Part shown: positions 63,999 through 64,000 of the stretch, one piece after another | Layout of the letters: the number at the start of each line of letters is the position of its first letter | How positions within the stretch are numbered: the first letter of the stretch is position 1 | Source: Promethearchaeota archaeon | Lineage (GTDB): Archaea; Asgardarchaeota; Lokiarchaeia; Sigyniarchaeales; SOKP01 | Direction: 5' to 3' | Assembly: GCA_019058295.1 (NCBI GenBank) | Contig: JAHPZI010000021.1 | Location: 41,167 to 105,166 of the forward strand | DNA length: 64,000 nt | Program-made: the position numbers and the translations under genes | The notes under the pieces: model-generated | Seen by the model: only the letters and a program-made list of their open reading frames with translations | Databases searched by the model: none | What the model was told of the DNA's origin: nothing

Positions 63999-64000
63999 GT

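Overview
The window is AT-rich (roughly 30% GC by eye) and densely packed with single genes and short operons. It most likely comes from an Asgard archaeon of the Lokiarchaeia type. This is inferred from TATA-like boxes upstream of several genes, leucine-rich-repeat (LRR) proteins, DUF998 membrane proteins, many small Cys-rich or charged proteins, and an anaerobic gene set (tungsten aldehyde oxidoreductase, glycyl radical enzyme, rubrerythrin, several acyl-CoA ligases). Purine-rich Shine-Dalgarno sequences are visible before many starts. No rRNA, tRNA or CRISPR array was seen. The lineage is an inference from content only.

Layout. 1-16 kb is accessory: the 3' part of a giant unrecognised gene, two LRR genes with a shared ~245-bp upstream repeat, then a transporter / PHP phosphoesterase / large membrane protein operon and a coiled-coil gene. 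16-38 kb is metabolic: msrA/msrB, an acyl-CoA ligase, lpd, a nucleotidyltransferase-like/DUF2156 pair, a thioredoxin-domain YyaL-like protein with a nitroreductase, an opine-dehydrogenase/B12-protein operon, an orphan AbiEi-like gene, acs divergent from a CoA-transferase-GNAT fusion, a VIT-family transporter and rubrerythrin. 38-52 kb holds tryptophan synthesis in two operons, trpD-trpC-cupin-trpF-trpB-trpA-oxidoreductase-unknown and trpE-trpG, separated by a convergent unit for an SCP2-fused glycyl radical enzyme and its activase. 52-64 kb is a mosaic of small gene groups (hydrolase, epimerase/ADC-like pair, toxin-antitoxin, DUF998 and acyl-CoA ligase, desaturase-like flavoprotein, AOR).

Main discovery candidate: each trp operon is preceded by a tiny Trp-rich open reading frame (21 and 20-23 codons, both ending W-R-W-H-A-stop). 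Its last codons form the 5' arm of a GC-rich hairpin with the UAG stop in the loop, followed by T-rich sequence. The two leaders are almost identical over about 70 nt around the hairpin and differ elsewhere. Both sit about 62 nt after a TATA-like box and about 150-160 nt before the first structural gene. This looks like ribosome-mediated transcription attenuation of a two-operon trp regulon in an archaeon. I know of no described archaeal equivalent.

Second theme: duplicated gene 3' ends bracket accessory genes. The 3' end of trpG recurs three times downstream in the same orientation, each time after a small gene group. The last 41 bp of msrA recur exactly, with an in-frame stop, 5.9 kb away on the far side of the transporter/PHP/membrane/coiled-coil block. 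This is the pattern left by serial site-specific insertion at gene ends, but no integrase is visible. Two other genes appear to lack a canonical start codon for their conserved N-terminal coding sequence.
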